A stretch of DNA of 64,000 bases from Xenophilus sp. AP218F. GTDB lineage: Bacteria > Pseudomonadota > Gammaproteobacteria > Burkholderiales > Chromobacteriaceae. Numbering within the stretch: the stretch's first letter is position 1; each line of letters begins with the position of its first letter. Positions 53,762 through 62,239 of this stretch are shown here, piece after piece. Under the pieces are notes generated by a model that was given only the letters and a program-made list of their open reading frames with translations, ran no database searches and was not told the origin of the DNA. The stretch lies in contig NJIE01000008.1 of NCBI GenBank assembly GCA_002213445.1, positions 186,001 through 250,000 of the forward strand. Reading direction: 5' to 3'. The translations under genes were made by a program, and so were the position numbers.

Positions 53762-54530
53762 CTTCTGCTACCTCCTGACGGGCGCGCGGCGGCTGGTCGT
53801 CGTTGCCTTTGCGCATGAAATCGATCATCGCCATGGCCAGCGCGGCGGCGGCGATGGCCAGCACCGGCAGCTTGAGCCAGGCGGCGGCGACGAAGCCGAC
53901 GATGAAATAGGGGATGTAGGCGTTCTTCATCATGATCTTGAGCAGCACGGCGAAGCCGATGGCGGGCATGATGCCGCCGGCCACGCCCAGACCGTCGATC
54001 AGACGCTTGGGCAGCACGTCGATCACCACCTTGGCGTGTTCCGCGCCGAAGTAGATCGGCAGGAAGGCGCACAAGAAGTAGAACGTCCCCAGCGCCAGCA
54101 GCGCCAGATAGTTGACGCGTTCGATGCCCTTGTAGTCGCCGGCAGCGGCCATGCGGTCGCAACGCGACATCACGCCGGACATCACCGAGAACAGGAAGGT
54201 GATGCCCATCTGCACCGCCACCGCGAACGGCACGGCCACGCCTACCGCCACGTCCGGCTTGACGCCGGTGGTGATGGCGAAGGTGGCGCCGACGATGGTG
54301 CCGATGATGACGTTGGGCGGTTGCGCGCCGGCCAGCGGGGCCAGCCCCATCCACACCAGTTCCAGCGTGCCGCCCACCAGGATGCCGGTGTGCAGGTCGC
54401 CCAGGATCAGGCCCACCAGCGGGCCGAGCACGACCGGCCGGTGGAAGTGGGTGAGGCCGTTGAAGAGGTCAAGGCCGGCGAAAAAGGCCAGGAGGCCCAG
54501 CGCCAAGCCTTGCAACAGGCTGATTTCCAT
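53751..54530 (-). CDS. agaW: PTS EIIC component, GalNAc type
   Basis: 259-aa multi-span EIIC. Opens with LLQGLALGLLAFFAGLDLFN, then HFHRPVVLGPLVGLILGDL and LELVWMGLAPLAGAQPPNVI, which are standard for mannose-family EIIC. Next to EIID and EIIB in the aga operon. Confidence 0.94.
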   Translation of the reverse strand: MEISLLQGLALGLLAFFAGLDLFNGLTHFHRPVVLGPLVGLILGDLHTGILVGGTLELVWMGLAPLAGAQPPNVIIGTIVGATFAITTGVKPDVAVGVAVPFAVAVQMGITFLFSVMSGVMSRCDRMAAAGDYKGIERVNYLALLALGTFYFLCAFLPIYFGAEHAKVVIDVLPKRLIDGLGVAGGIMPAIGFAVLLKIMMKNAYIPYFIVGFVAAAWLKLPVLAIAAAALAMAMIDFMRKGNDDQPPRARQEVAEDGI

Positions 54531-54554
54531 GAGTGTTCTCCTCGTTTCTCCGTT

Positions 54555-55028
54555 TTACAGCAAGGGGTAGACGTCCAGCGCCGGCTCGGTGGGAACGCCC
54601 TGGATGTAGCACTCGACGCCTTTTTCGCGCAGCGCCTGGAAGTCGCGCACGTCCTCGGCGTTCACCGACACGGTCTTGTGGATCTGCTTTTTGCCCTCGG
54701 CGTAGTGCATGTTGCCGACGTTGATGCGCGCGATCGGCACGCCGCCCTCCACCAGCTTGCGAAAGTCGCCCGGCGTTTTGCAGACGATGAGGATTTTTTG
54801 CCGGTCGGCGGCGCGGTGGATGTTGTCGATCACCTTCTGCAGCGGCCAGAAGCGGATGTCTATGCCCTCGGCCAGCACCATTTCCATCAGGTTTTGCTGG
54901 ATGCTGTCTTCGGCCACTTCATCGTTGGCCACCAGCACCAGATTGGCCCCGGCAAAGCCCACCCACTGCACGCCCACCTGTCCGTGCACCAGTCGTTCGT
55001 CGATGCGGCTCAATACGATATTCGGCAT
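54555..55028 (-). CDS. agaV: PTS EIIB component, GalNAc type
   Basis: 157-aa EIIB. MPNIVLSRIDERLVHGQVGV contains the phosphorylated His (in RLVHGQV) typical of mannose-family EIIB. The start is chosen there, since it follows an AGGAGAA ribosome site and fits the family. It lies 8 bp after agaS. Confidence 0.94.
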   Translation of the reverse strand: MPNIVLSRIDERLVHGQVGVQWVGFAGANLVLVANDEVAEDSIQQNLMEMVLAEGIDIRFWPLQKVIDNIHRAADRQKILIVCKTPGDFRKLVEGGVPIARINVGNMHYAEGKKQIHKTVSVNAEDVRDFQALREKGVECYIQGVPTEPALDVYPLL

Positions 55029-55036
55029 ACCTTCTC

Positions 55037-56197
55037 CTAAACTTCGGCATACGGATAAATGGTCACGCCCTGCACCACGCGGTTCACCTGCCCGCCGGGG
55101 CAGGGGTTGTCCGGGGAGATCCCCAGCCGCAGCGACGCTTCCAGGGCGAGAGTTTGCAGATACGGCAGATAGCAAAAGGCCAGCGCCATGTCGTCGCCCT
55201 CCGCGCCGGGCGGCAGGTACAGCCGCTCGCCGGCGTCGATGGCCGGGTCGGGCCTGTCGGCCAGCGCCACGATCCGCTCCGCCAGATCGTCGCGGCGCAA
55301 TTCCGCGAGCAGGTCCAGTTCGTAACGGCGGGTGTGCGGTTGATTGGAAATCAGCTGCACCACCAGGGTCTGGCTATTGACCACCGATTTGGGGCCGTGG
55401 CGAAAGCCGGTGGCGGAGTCGAACAGCGCCACGACGCGGCCGGCGGTCAGCTCCAGCATCTTGAGCGCGCCCTCGCGGGCGATGCCTTTCAGTTCGTTGC
55501 TGCCCAGATAGACAATGCGCTCGGGCGGGTTGTCCGCCAAGGCCTTTAGTTGCTGCGGCAGGATGTCCAGCAAATGATGGCAGCGCTGCAGCATGGGCGC
55601 GCAGGCGGAAGGGTTGAAGTCTCCCGGCAGCAGCGCGGCGAGGCAGGCCAGCATCATGCTGCTGAGGCTGCTGGTCATGGCGAAGCTGCGGTCGTTGGTT
55701 TGCGGCGGCATCAGCAAGGTCAACGCGCGGGCGGGGTCGTCGCCGCGGCGGCGCAGCTCGCCCTCGGCGTTGCAGGTGAGCACCAGGTGGCGGCAGTCGG
55801 GGCGCAGCTGGCTGGCCAGCTCCACCGCGGCCAGGCTTTCCGGGCTGTTGCCGGAGCGGGCGAAGGAAATCAGCAGCATGGGCCGGTTGGCGCTGAAACA
55901 GCTGGCCGGCGAGGTGACGATATCGGTGGTGGCGATGGCCTCCACCGCGCGGCCCAGGCGGCGGCTGAGGTAGGGCGCCAGCGCTTCGCCGGCGAAGGCC
56001 GAGGTGCCGGCGCCGGTCAGGACGATGCGCAGGTCGGCTTGGGCGAGAAGCGGCGACAAAAAGGCGTCGATGCGCGGGCGCTCGGCATGGACGATGTCCA
56101 GCGTGGCTTCCCAGGCGGCCGGCTGTTGGGCGATTTCCCGCGCGGTGGCAAGGCCGCCCGCGCGTTCCAGCTTCTCGCTGTCGTGGCCCAGAATCAT
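55037..56197 (-). CDS. agaS: AgaS-type SIS deaminase/isomerase
   Basis: 386-aa protein with two SIS sugar-isomerase folds: [39 protein letters not shown], and [20 protein letters not shown]. AgaS converts galactosamine-6-phosphate to tagatose-6-phosphate by deamination. Start is ATG 56197, overlapping the agaZ stop by 4 nt. Confidence 0.94.
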   Translation of the reverse strand: MILGHDSEKLERAGGLATAREIAQQPAAWEATLDIVHAERPRIDAFLSPLLAQADLRIVLTGAGTSAFAGEALAPYLSRRLGRAVEAIATTDIVTSPASCFSANRPMLLISFARSGNSPESLAAVELASQLRPDCRHLVLTCNAEGELRRRGDDPARALTLLMPPQTNDRSFAMTSSLSSMMLACLAALLPGDFNPSACAPMLQRCHHLLDILPQQLKALADNPPERIVYLGSNELKGIAREGALKMLELTAGRVVALFDSATGFRHGPKSVVNSQTLVVQLISNQPHTRRYELDLLAELRRDDLAERIVALADRPDPAIDAGERLYLPPGAEGDDMALAFCYLPYLQTLALEASLRLGISPDNPCPGGQVNRVVQGVTIYPYAEV

Positions 56198-57489
56198 GCT
56201 CGTATCTCCTGTTCGGGTTGGCAGGCGGCCGCGTATTGGCGCAGCACCTCGCGGATGCGGTCTATCGCCAGCGCGCGCGGCTTGGGTTCCAGCCGGCCGG
56301 CGCGCACTTGGGCGTATTGCGCGGGCAGGTACTGGCTGAGCAGCGTTTCGGGGATGGCGATGGCGGAAAGGTTGTCGAACAAGGTCTGGCAGCTCGCTTC
56401 CACGGTCTGGCTCGGCCAGTAGTAGCGGATGCGGTCCGAGTAGCTGAAGCTGCGGGCCAGCCGGCATTCTGCCTGGCTGCCGTGGTAATGGTTTTGCCAG
56501 AAATCAGGCCGGCGTTGCATCGCTTGCTCCAGCACGTCGCGCAAGTGCGAGCGTTCGTTTTTCGCCAGCAGCTCGCTTTCGATGCTGGCCAGCGCGTACA
56601 GCGCTTCGCGCAGCGCGAAGGTCAGCGCCGGGCCTACCTTGAGAATGGCGAAGTGGTCGCGCACCAGTTGGCGGTAGGCGAGCGGCGTCTGGTAGTCGGT
56701 GGAGTGGGCCTCGTATACCAGGCCAGGGTATTTTTCTATCATGCGGCTGAGCGCGGCGGCGCGTTCCGGACGATAGTCCGCCACGCTGGCGTGGTCGAAT
56801 TCCACGCCGGGCTGCACCACCAGCCCGATCACGCGTTGCCAGGCGTGTTCGACGCCGGCCGCGATGAAGGCTTGGCGATGGGCTTCGATGGTGCGTTCGG
56901 CCGCTTCCGGGCGGGTGACGGCCAGTTCGCCCAGATCTTCATGCGCGCCGCCGGGAACCGGCACCTCGGTGCCTACCACGTAGACCAGCTCGCAGGGGCC
57001 GAAAATCCGCTTGCTGGTGTCTTCCGCCACGCGGGCCAGTTCGGCGGCGCGGGCGGCCACCACCTCGTCGCTGAGCGGCGCAAGATCGTCGGCGCAGGCC
57101 ATGCTGCAGTCCAGATGGATTTTCTGGAAACCGGCGGCGACATAGGCGGCGATCAGATCGCGGGCGTACTGCATGGCTTCGGCGGCGGGGCGCTTTTGCC
57201 AGCGATTGGGGCCCAGGTGGTCCCCGCCCAGGATCAGCTTGTCCGCGGGGAAGCCGCAGCGCTCGGCCAGCCGCAGCGCGTAGTCCCGAAAGTCGCGCGG
57301 CGTCATGCCGGTGTAGCCGCCGAACTGGTCGACCTGATTGGACGTGGCCTCCACCAGCAAGGGCGTGCCATCCTCCCGCGCCTGGATCAGCGCGGCCTCC
57401 AGCACCAGGGGGTGGGCCGAACAGACGGAGTAGATGCCGGCATGCTCGCCTTGCTTGTGGCGCTGCACTAGCTGCAACAGGGGTTTCAT
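56194..57489 (-). CDS. kbaZ: Tagatose-bisphosphate aldolase accessory subunit
   Basis: 431-aa GatZ/KbaZ family protein: [40 protein letters not shown], and [14 protein letters not shown]. It is needed for full activity and stability of the class II aldolase KbaY/GatY, which is not in this window. First gene of the minus-strand aga operon; GAGAGGA ribosome site. AgaR-type operator just upstream. Confidence 0.94.
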   Translation of the reverse strand: MKPLLQLVQRHKQGEHAGIYSVCSAHPLVLEAALIQAREDGTPLLVEATSNQVDQFGGYTGMTPRDFRDYALRLAERCGFPADKLILGGDHLGPNRWQKRPAAEAMQYARDLIAAYVAAGFQKIHLDCSMACADDLAPLSDEVVAARAAELARVAEDTSKRIFGPCELVYVVGTEVPVPGGAHEDLGELAVTRPEAAERTIEAHRQAFIAAGVEHAWQRVIGLVVQPGVEFDHASVADYRPERAAALSRMIEKYPGLVYEAHSTDYQTPLAYRQLVRDHFAILKVGPALTFALREALYALASIESELLAKNERSHLRDVLEQAMQRRPDFWQNHYHGSQAECRLARSFSYSDRIRYYWPSQTVEASCQTLFDNLSAIAIPETLLSQYLPAQYAQVRAGRLEPKPRALAIDRIREVLRQYAAACQPEQEIRA

Positions 57490-57524
57490 TGGCTATCCTC
57501 TCTTGCTGATCTGACGAAGTTGTC

Positions 57525-57745
57525 TTTCGTTTCGTTTCGCAAATGATATTCTTGAGAAAACGAGAAGCGAATCGAAATATTATTTGTGTTTGATATAGAT
57601 CAGCAAGAAAAAGAAAAGGAATCGAAAGGTTGTTGTAACTTTTTTGTCGCGCTGGGCGGGCGGTTCGCGCTATGGAATAATGCTGTCGCGCGTGGAAGTG
57701 CGGGGCGCGCGGGCCAAGGGCCCAGGCAAAAGAAAGAAATCGAAA
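57525..57745. promoter_or_regulatory. Four AgaR-like operator sequences
   Basis: The 277-bp divergent gap between kbaZ and agaR has four T/A-rich repeats built from spaced TTTC/GAAA units. Site 1 at 57525-57538 reads TTTCGTTTCGTTTC on the plus strand, a full match to the core of the E. coli AgaR consensus. Sites 2 (57556-57577), 3 (57607-57627) and 4 (57728-57745) are in the opposite orientation and all contain ATCGAAA. A TTGAT-N4-ATCAG near-match to an FNR/Anr site lies at 57590-57603. Autoregulation and operon control by AgaR are expected. Confidence 0.78.
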
Positions 57746-57766
57746 CCCGTCCAGCGGGAGCGCAAA

Positions 57767-58561
57767 ATGATGGACAACAAGACCCTATTGAATACCAGCC
57801 AGCGTCGCGAGCGCATCATTCAGCAACTGCAGAGCCAGGGCAGCGTGCAGGTCACCGAGCTGGCGGCGCAGTTTCACGTGTCGGCGGTCACCATACGCAA
57901 CGACCTGGCCTTTCTGGAAAAGCAGGGCATCGCCACCCGCGCTTACGGCGGCGCGCTGCTGTACGACCCGACGGCGGCGTCGCCGGAACGCACCATCGCC
58001 GACAAGAGCGCGCTCAACGCCGGCGTCAAGCAGCGCATCGGCAAGCTGGCGGCCACGCTGGTGGCGTCGGACAGCCGCGTCATCCTGGATTCCGGCACCA
58101 CCACCCAGCAAATCGCCCGGCAATTGGGCCAGCACCAGGGCCTGATCGTGATGACCAATGGCTTGAACATCGCCAACGCGCTGGTGGACGCGGAGGGCGT
58201 GGAGCTGTTTCTCACCGGCGGGCAGTTGCGGCGCAAGTCGTTGTCGTTCTACGGCCTGCAAGCCGAGCAGGCGCTGGCCAACTATCACTTCGACATGCTG
58301 TTCCTGGGCGTGGACGGCTTCGATCTGGAGCGCGGCGTCAGCACCCATCACGAGGCCGAGGCGCGGCTCAATCGCTGCATGTGCGAGGTGGCCGAGCGGG
58401 TGGTGGTGGTGACCGACTCCAGCAAGTTCCGCCGCGTCAGTCTGCACAAGATTCTGGACACTCGCGGCATCGATACCCTGGTCACCGACGACGCCATTCC
58501 CGCCGAGTATCTGGACGGGCTGCGCCAGGCGGGGGTCAATGTGATGCTGGTTTCGGCCTGA
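57767..58561 (+). CDS. agaR: DeoR-family aga operon repressor
   Basis: 264-aa DeoR-type regulator. N-terminal winged [23 protein letters not shown], then [18 protein letters not shown] sugar-phosphate-binding domain follows with [32 protein letters not shown] and VVVTDSSKF. Presumably released from DNA by an amino-sugar phosphate. Start at ATG 57767 with GGGAG site. Divergent from the operon it likely controls. Confidence 0.93.
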   Translation: MMDNKTLLNTSQRRERIIQQLQSQGSVQVTELAAQFHVSAVTIRNDLAFLEKQGIATRAYGGALLYDPTAASPERTIADKSALNAGVKQRIGKLAATLVASDSRVILDSGTTTQQIARQLGQHQGLIVMTNGLNIANALVDAEGVELFLTGGQLRRKSLSFYGLQAEQALANYHFDMLFLGVDGFDLERGVSTHHEAEARLNRCMCEVAERVVVVTDSSKFRRVSLHKILDTRGIDTLVTDDAIPAEYLDGLRQAGVNVMLVSA

Positions 58562-58704
58562 GCGTTGCGGCGGCGCAAAGCCCCTGCACAAACTACGTGC
58601 ATTATTCATGCAAGCGCCTATGCTGGAGTCAGGCCAAGCCCATTGGCCGATACTGAACGGCGACGCGGGCGCCCCGCCGTCGCCGCGTAGCAAGGAGAAA
58701 GCCC

Positions 58705-58920
58705 ATGAAACTGGACGATTTCAATGTGGTCGCCGATCTGATCGGTCTCAAGAAACGCTCGCGCGAAGCGGTATGGTTGATGGAAGTGGAAGGCATGAGC
58801 GGCTATTTCGCCGCCAAGCAGATGGATATCAGCGAATCCACCGTGTCGCGCGCGCATAGCCGTTTCCGCAACGCGCTGCTCAAGGTCAACGCGCTAGCGG
58901 GGCACCTGCCCTTGCGCTAG
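58705..58920 (+). CDS. Small HTH protein (TrfB/KorA-like)
   Basis: 71-aa protein, essentially one helix-turn-helix: REAVWLMEVEGMSGYFAAKQ then MDISESTVSRAHSRFRNALL. It resembles the TrfB/KorA DNA-binding domain of plasmid regulators but without the dimerisation tail. AAGGAG ribosome site precedes the ATG, and a terminator follows. The upstream 143-bp gap shows no other gene. Targets unknown. Confidence 0.75.
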   Translation: MKLDDFNVVADLIGLKKRSREAVWLMEVEGMSGYFAAKQMDISESTVSRAHSRFRNALLKVNALAGHLPLR

Positions 58921-58943
58921 ACGCGGATGCCTTCCTTGCCCAG

Positions 58944-58967
58944 GCCCGGCCGCGCGCCGGGCTTTTT
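58944..58967 (+). terminator. Intrinsic terminator
   Basis: GCCCGGC/GCCGGGC stem with a 5-nt loop and T5 run, 24 bp after the small HTH gene. Confidence 0.88.
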
Positions 58968-59034
58968 GTTGTCTACCGCGCCGCGGCCAAGCCGGGCATA
59001 CTGGCGTCCTGATCGTCAGCCTGTGGAGCCTGTC

Positions 59035-60399
59035 ATGCCCAGTCGTCACGGAATCGATATCAGCAAGGCGCAGGCCTTGCACCAGCTTGAATTGCGGCGT
59101 TTCGCCGAATCCCGCCCGCGCAGCCGCGAGTTGTCGCGCAGCGCCGAGCGCCACTTGCTGTTCGGCGTGCCCCTGCACTGGATGGAGGACTGGTCCACGC
59201 CGTTCAGCCTGTATCTGCAGGCTGCGAGCGGCGCGGAAGTACGGGACGCGGACGGCCACGTCTATCACGACTTTTGCCTGGGCGACACCGGCGCGATGTT
59301 CGGCCACGCGCCCGATCCCTGGCGGCAGGCGCTGGCGCGCGAAGCGGCGGACGGCGTCAGCGCCATGCTGCCCACCGCCGACGCGGTGTGGGTGGCCGAG
59401 GAACTGAGCCGCCGCTTCGGGCTGTCGCATTGGCAATTCGCCCTGAGCGCCAGCGACGCCAACCGTTTCGCCATCCGCTGGGCGCGGGCGATGACCGGCC
59501 GCGACAAGGTGCTGGTGTTCAATGGCTGCTACCACGGCACGGTGGACGACGTGTTCGTCGATCTGGTGGACGGCGCGCCGCGCCGCCGCGACAGCCTGCT
59601 GGGCCAGGTTTACGATCTGACCCGGCACACCCGGGTGGTGGAGTTCAACGATCTGCCCTCGCTGGAAGCGGCGCTGGCGGACGGAGAGGTGGCGTGCGTG
59701 CTGGCCGAGCCGGCGATGACCAACATCGGCATGGTGCTGCCGCAGGCCGGATTCTGGGCCGGCGCGCAGGACATCATCCGCCGCCACGGCAGCCTGCTGT
59801 TGCTGGACGAAACCCACACCATCAGCAGCGGTCCGGGCGGCTACTCGCAAGCCTATGGTTTGCGGCCTGACATGCTGGTGCTGGGCAAACCCCTGGCCGG
59901 CGGGCTGCCGGCGGCGGCTTACGGCTTCAGCGCGGAGCTGGCTGCCCGGGCCCAGCAAGCCAAACGCGCCGCGCCGCCCGGGCATTCAGGCATCGGCACC
60001 ACGCTGACCGCCAACCGGCTGACGCTGGCGATGATACGGGTCATGCTGGAGCAGGTGATGACCGATGCCGCTTACCAGCACATGTTCCTGATGAGCCAGC
60101 AACTGGCGGACGGTTTGCAGACGCTGATCCAGCGTTACCGGCTGCCGTGGTGCGTGACCCGCATCGGGGCGCGCTGCGAGTTCCAGTTCTGTGCGCGGCC
60201 GCCGCAAAACGGCAGCCAGGCCGGCGCGTCGCAAGACGCCGAGCTGGAAGGCTATATTCACTTGTACCTGCTCAATCGCGGCGCGCTGATCACGCCGTTC
60301 CACAATATGCTGCTCACTTGCCCAGCCACCCGCGCCGAGCAGGTGGAGGCTTTGCTGGCGGCGCTGGACGGGTGGCTGGAACAGGTCGCTTGCCGCTGA
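59035..60399 (+). CDS. Class III PLP-dependent aminotransferase/mutase
   Basis: 454-aa enzyme related to glutamate-1-semialdehyde aminotransferase (HemL) and other class III transaminases. Visible: YHDFCLGDTGAMFGHAPDP, FNGCYHGTVDD (cofactor aromatic stacking), LLLLDETHTISSGPGGYS, and the Schiff-base lysine in VLGKPLAGGLPAAAYG. The N-terminus is about 35 residues longer than HemL. It is probably not the housekeeping HemL, since the sequence around GDTGAMFGH differs; substrate unknown. Start ATG 59035 with GGAG site. The formyltransferase-like gene follows after 119 bp. Confidence 0.87.
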   Translation: MPSRHGIDISKAQALHQLELRRFAESRPRSRELSRSAERHLLFGVPLHWMEDWSTPFSLYLQAASGAEVRDADGHVYHDFCLGDTGAMFGHAPDPWRQALAREAADGVSAMLPTADAVWVAEELSRRFGLSHWQFALSASDANRFAIRWARAMTGRDKVLVFNGCYHGTVDDVFVDLVDGAPRRRDSLLGQVYDLTRHTRVVEFNDLPSLEAALADGEVACVLAEPAMTNIGMVLPQAGFWAGAQDIIRRHGSLLLLDETHTISSGPGGYSQAYGLRPDMLVLGKPLAGGLPAAAYGFSAELAARAQQAKRAAPPGHSGIGTTLTANRLTLAMIRVMLEQVMTDAAYQHMFLMSQQLADGLQTLIQRYRLPWCVTRIGARCEFQFCARPPQNGSQAGASQDAELEGYIHLYLLNRGALITPFHNMLLTCPATRAEQVEALLAALDGWLEQVACR

Positions 60400-60518
60400 G
60401 GCCGGCTTGATCGCCACTGCCTGGGGCTGGCGGAAAATACCTTTTTATATATCGGCTGTATTTATTTCCTATCGGCCGCGCGGCGCATGCCGTCGCGGCC
60501 ATGTTCTGGACCGACACC

Positions 60519-61379
60519 ATGCGTTTCGCCATTACTCTTTCCGATCGTTTCAAAGGCGTGCTGGACGCCTGCCTGCAGGCCGGCTGGACCCCGGTGAAGA
60601 TGTTCTGCACCCAGGTGGACAGCCGCATGCACCACAACAAGGCTTCGTTGGCGCTGGCCGAAAAGCACAAGATTCCGGTGCAGATGAGCCGCATGAGCGA
60701 ACGCGACTTGCGCGATCTGGCCGACCAGCAATGCGAGGCCCTGCTGGTGGCCAGTTACAACTGGCGGATACCGGACTGGACGCCGTATCTGCAAAGCGCG
60801 GTCAATTTTCATCCCTCGCCGTTGCCGGATGGCAAGGGCGCCTATCCGCAGGTGCGCGCGATTCTGGATGGCTACGAGCAGTGGGCCTGCAGTTGCCACA
60901 AGCTGACGCCCGAGCTGGACAGCGGCGACATTCTCAGCCAGGAATTTTTCCCGCTGACGCTGGACGAAACTCACCAAACGCTGGACATCAAGCTGCAACT
61001 GGCCGTTTACCGGCTGGCCAATCGCGTGATCCCCAACTATCGGCAGCTGTGGGAGCAGGCGCAGCCGCAAGCCGGCGAAGGCAGCTATTGGCGGCTGTGG
61101 AGCGATGAAGACCGCATGCTCGATTTCGCCAAGCCGGTGGCGGCGCTGCAGCGCCAGTTGCGGGCTTTCGGCGACTTCGAATGCTGGACCAAGGTCAACG
61201 GCGTGCTGCTGTTCGTGCATCGGGCGCAGGGCTGGCAGGAAACCCATAATTTCGCTCCCGGCACGCTGGTTTACACCTCGGCGCAGTCGCTGCTGGTGGC
61301 CGCGGCGGACGGCATGCTGCTGATCAGCGAGTGGAGCCTCTACGGCCCGGACGCGATAACCGGACGTTATCGCGGCTAA
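60519..61379 (+). CDS. Formyltransferase-like enzyme
   Basis: 286-aa protein with the formyl_trans_N fold of methionyl-tRNA and amino-sugar formyltransferases. Catalytic Asn, His and Asp lie in AVNFHPSPLPDGKGAYP and LTPELDSGDILSQ. The C-terminal part (about 200-286) resembles the OB-like domain of Fmt (WTKVNGVLLFVHRAQGW). Too divergent to be Fmt itself; it more likely formylates a small amine, perhaps one made by the PLP enzyme upstream. ATG 60501 is an alternative start with 6 more residues. Confidence 0.83.
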   Translation: MRFAITLSDRFKGVLDACLQAGWTPVKMFCTQVDSRMHHNKASLALAEKHKIPVQMSRMSERDLRDLADQQCEALLVASYNWRIPDWTPYLQSAVNFHPSPLPDGKGAYPQVRAILDGYEQWACSCHKLTPELDSGDILSQEFFPLTLDETHQTLDIKLQLAVYRLANRVIPNYRQLWEQAQPQAGEGSYWRLWSDEDRMLDFAKPVAALQRQLRAFGDFECWTKVNGVLLFVHRAQGWQETHNFAPGTLVYTSAQSLLVAAADGMLLISEWSLYGPDAITGRYRG

Positions 61380-61485
61380 TGCGAAAAGCAACGGAGCAAT
61401 CGCTATCTTTGTTGGACGAAGCGCTGCAAAATGGCGGTTTGCCGCCGGCTGTCGCCCGGCCGGACAACCCAGCATTGGAGCCCAT

Positions 61486-62160
61486 ATGAGTGATCAGCAG
61501 CGCTATACCGACCCCGAAATCGCCGCCGTGTGGCGCGCCATCCGCGAGCGGCGCGACATGCGCCACTTCGTGCCGACCCCGCTGGCCGACGGCGCGCTGG
61601 AACGCCTGGTGGAGGCCGCGCATCTGGGGCCGTCGGTAGGCTATATGCAGCCATGGCGTTTCATTCGGATCAGCGATCTTGCGCTGCGCCGGCGCATGCA
61701 CCAGATGGTATGCGCCGAGCAAGCCAAAACCGCGGAGACGCTGTCGTCGCGTCGGGAAGAGTTTCTGAAGCTGAAAGTCGAAGGCATTCTCGACTGCGCC
61801 GAAGTGCTGGTGGTGGCCTTGATGCCGAACCGGGAGCGACACGTCTTCGGCCGGCGCACCATGCCGCATATGGATTTGATGTCGGTGGGCTGCGCCATCC
61901 AGAACATGTGGCTGGCGGCGCGCGCCGAAGGCATAGGCTTGGGCTGGGTATCCTTCTTCGAGCCGCAGGCGCTGGCCGAATTGCTGGCCATGCCGGAGGG
62001 CGCGGAGCCGGTGGCGATTTTGTGCATAGGCCATGTGCCGGCCTTTTATCCGCGGCCGATGCTGGAAGACATCGGCTGGGGACAGCGGCTGGGCATGGAC
62101 GAAGTGCTGTTCGACAACGGCTGGCCGGCCGGCGATCGCAGCACGCCGACAGCGTACTGA
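61486..62160 (+). CDS. bluB: 5,6-Dimethylbenzimidazole synthase BluB
   Basis: 224-aa nitroreductase-fold flavoprotein that cannibalises FMN to make the lower ligand of vitamin B12. Family signals: WRAIRERRDMRHFVPTPLAD, AHLGPSVGYMQPWRFIRI, and GIGLGWVSFFEP. Ribosome site weak (TTGGAGCC). No other cobalamin gene is nearby, so it may work in salvage or in a dispersed pathway. Confidence 0.92.
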   Translation: MSDQQRYTDPEIAAVWRAIRERRDMRHFVPTPLADGALERLVEAAHLGPSVGYMQPWRFIRISDLALRRRMHQMVCAEQAKTAETLSSRREEFLKLKVEGILDCAEVLVVALMPNRERHVFGRRTMPHMDLMSVGCAIQNMWLAARAEGIGLGWVSFFEPQALAELLAMPEGAEPVAILCIGHVPAFYPRPMLEDIGWGQRLGMDEVLFDNGWPAGDRSTPTAY

Positions 62161-62198
62161 GGCTGCGCGCCGACGGCGCGACGGCGGGGAAAGCGAAA

Positions 62199-62224
62199 AT
62201 GGCCGGCGCCTGCGCGCCGGCCAT
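62199..62224. terminator. Hairpin between convergent bluB and phoH
   Basis: Perfect 11-bp ATGGCCGGCGC/GCGCCGGCCAT stem with CTGC loop. T-run present only on the minus-strand side (TTTT), so a terminator mainly for the PhoH-type gene. Confidence 0.7.
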
Positions 62225-62239
62225 GAGTTTAAGTGTGGC

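Noticed and set aside
57581-57603. CRP site in the aga regulatory region
   Set aside because: TGTGT lacks the paired TCACA half at correct distance; the FNR/Anr-like reading is a better but still weak match.
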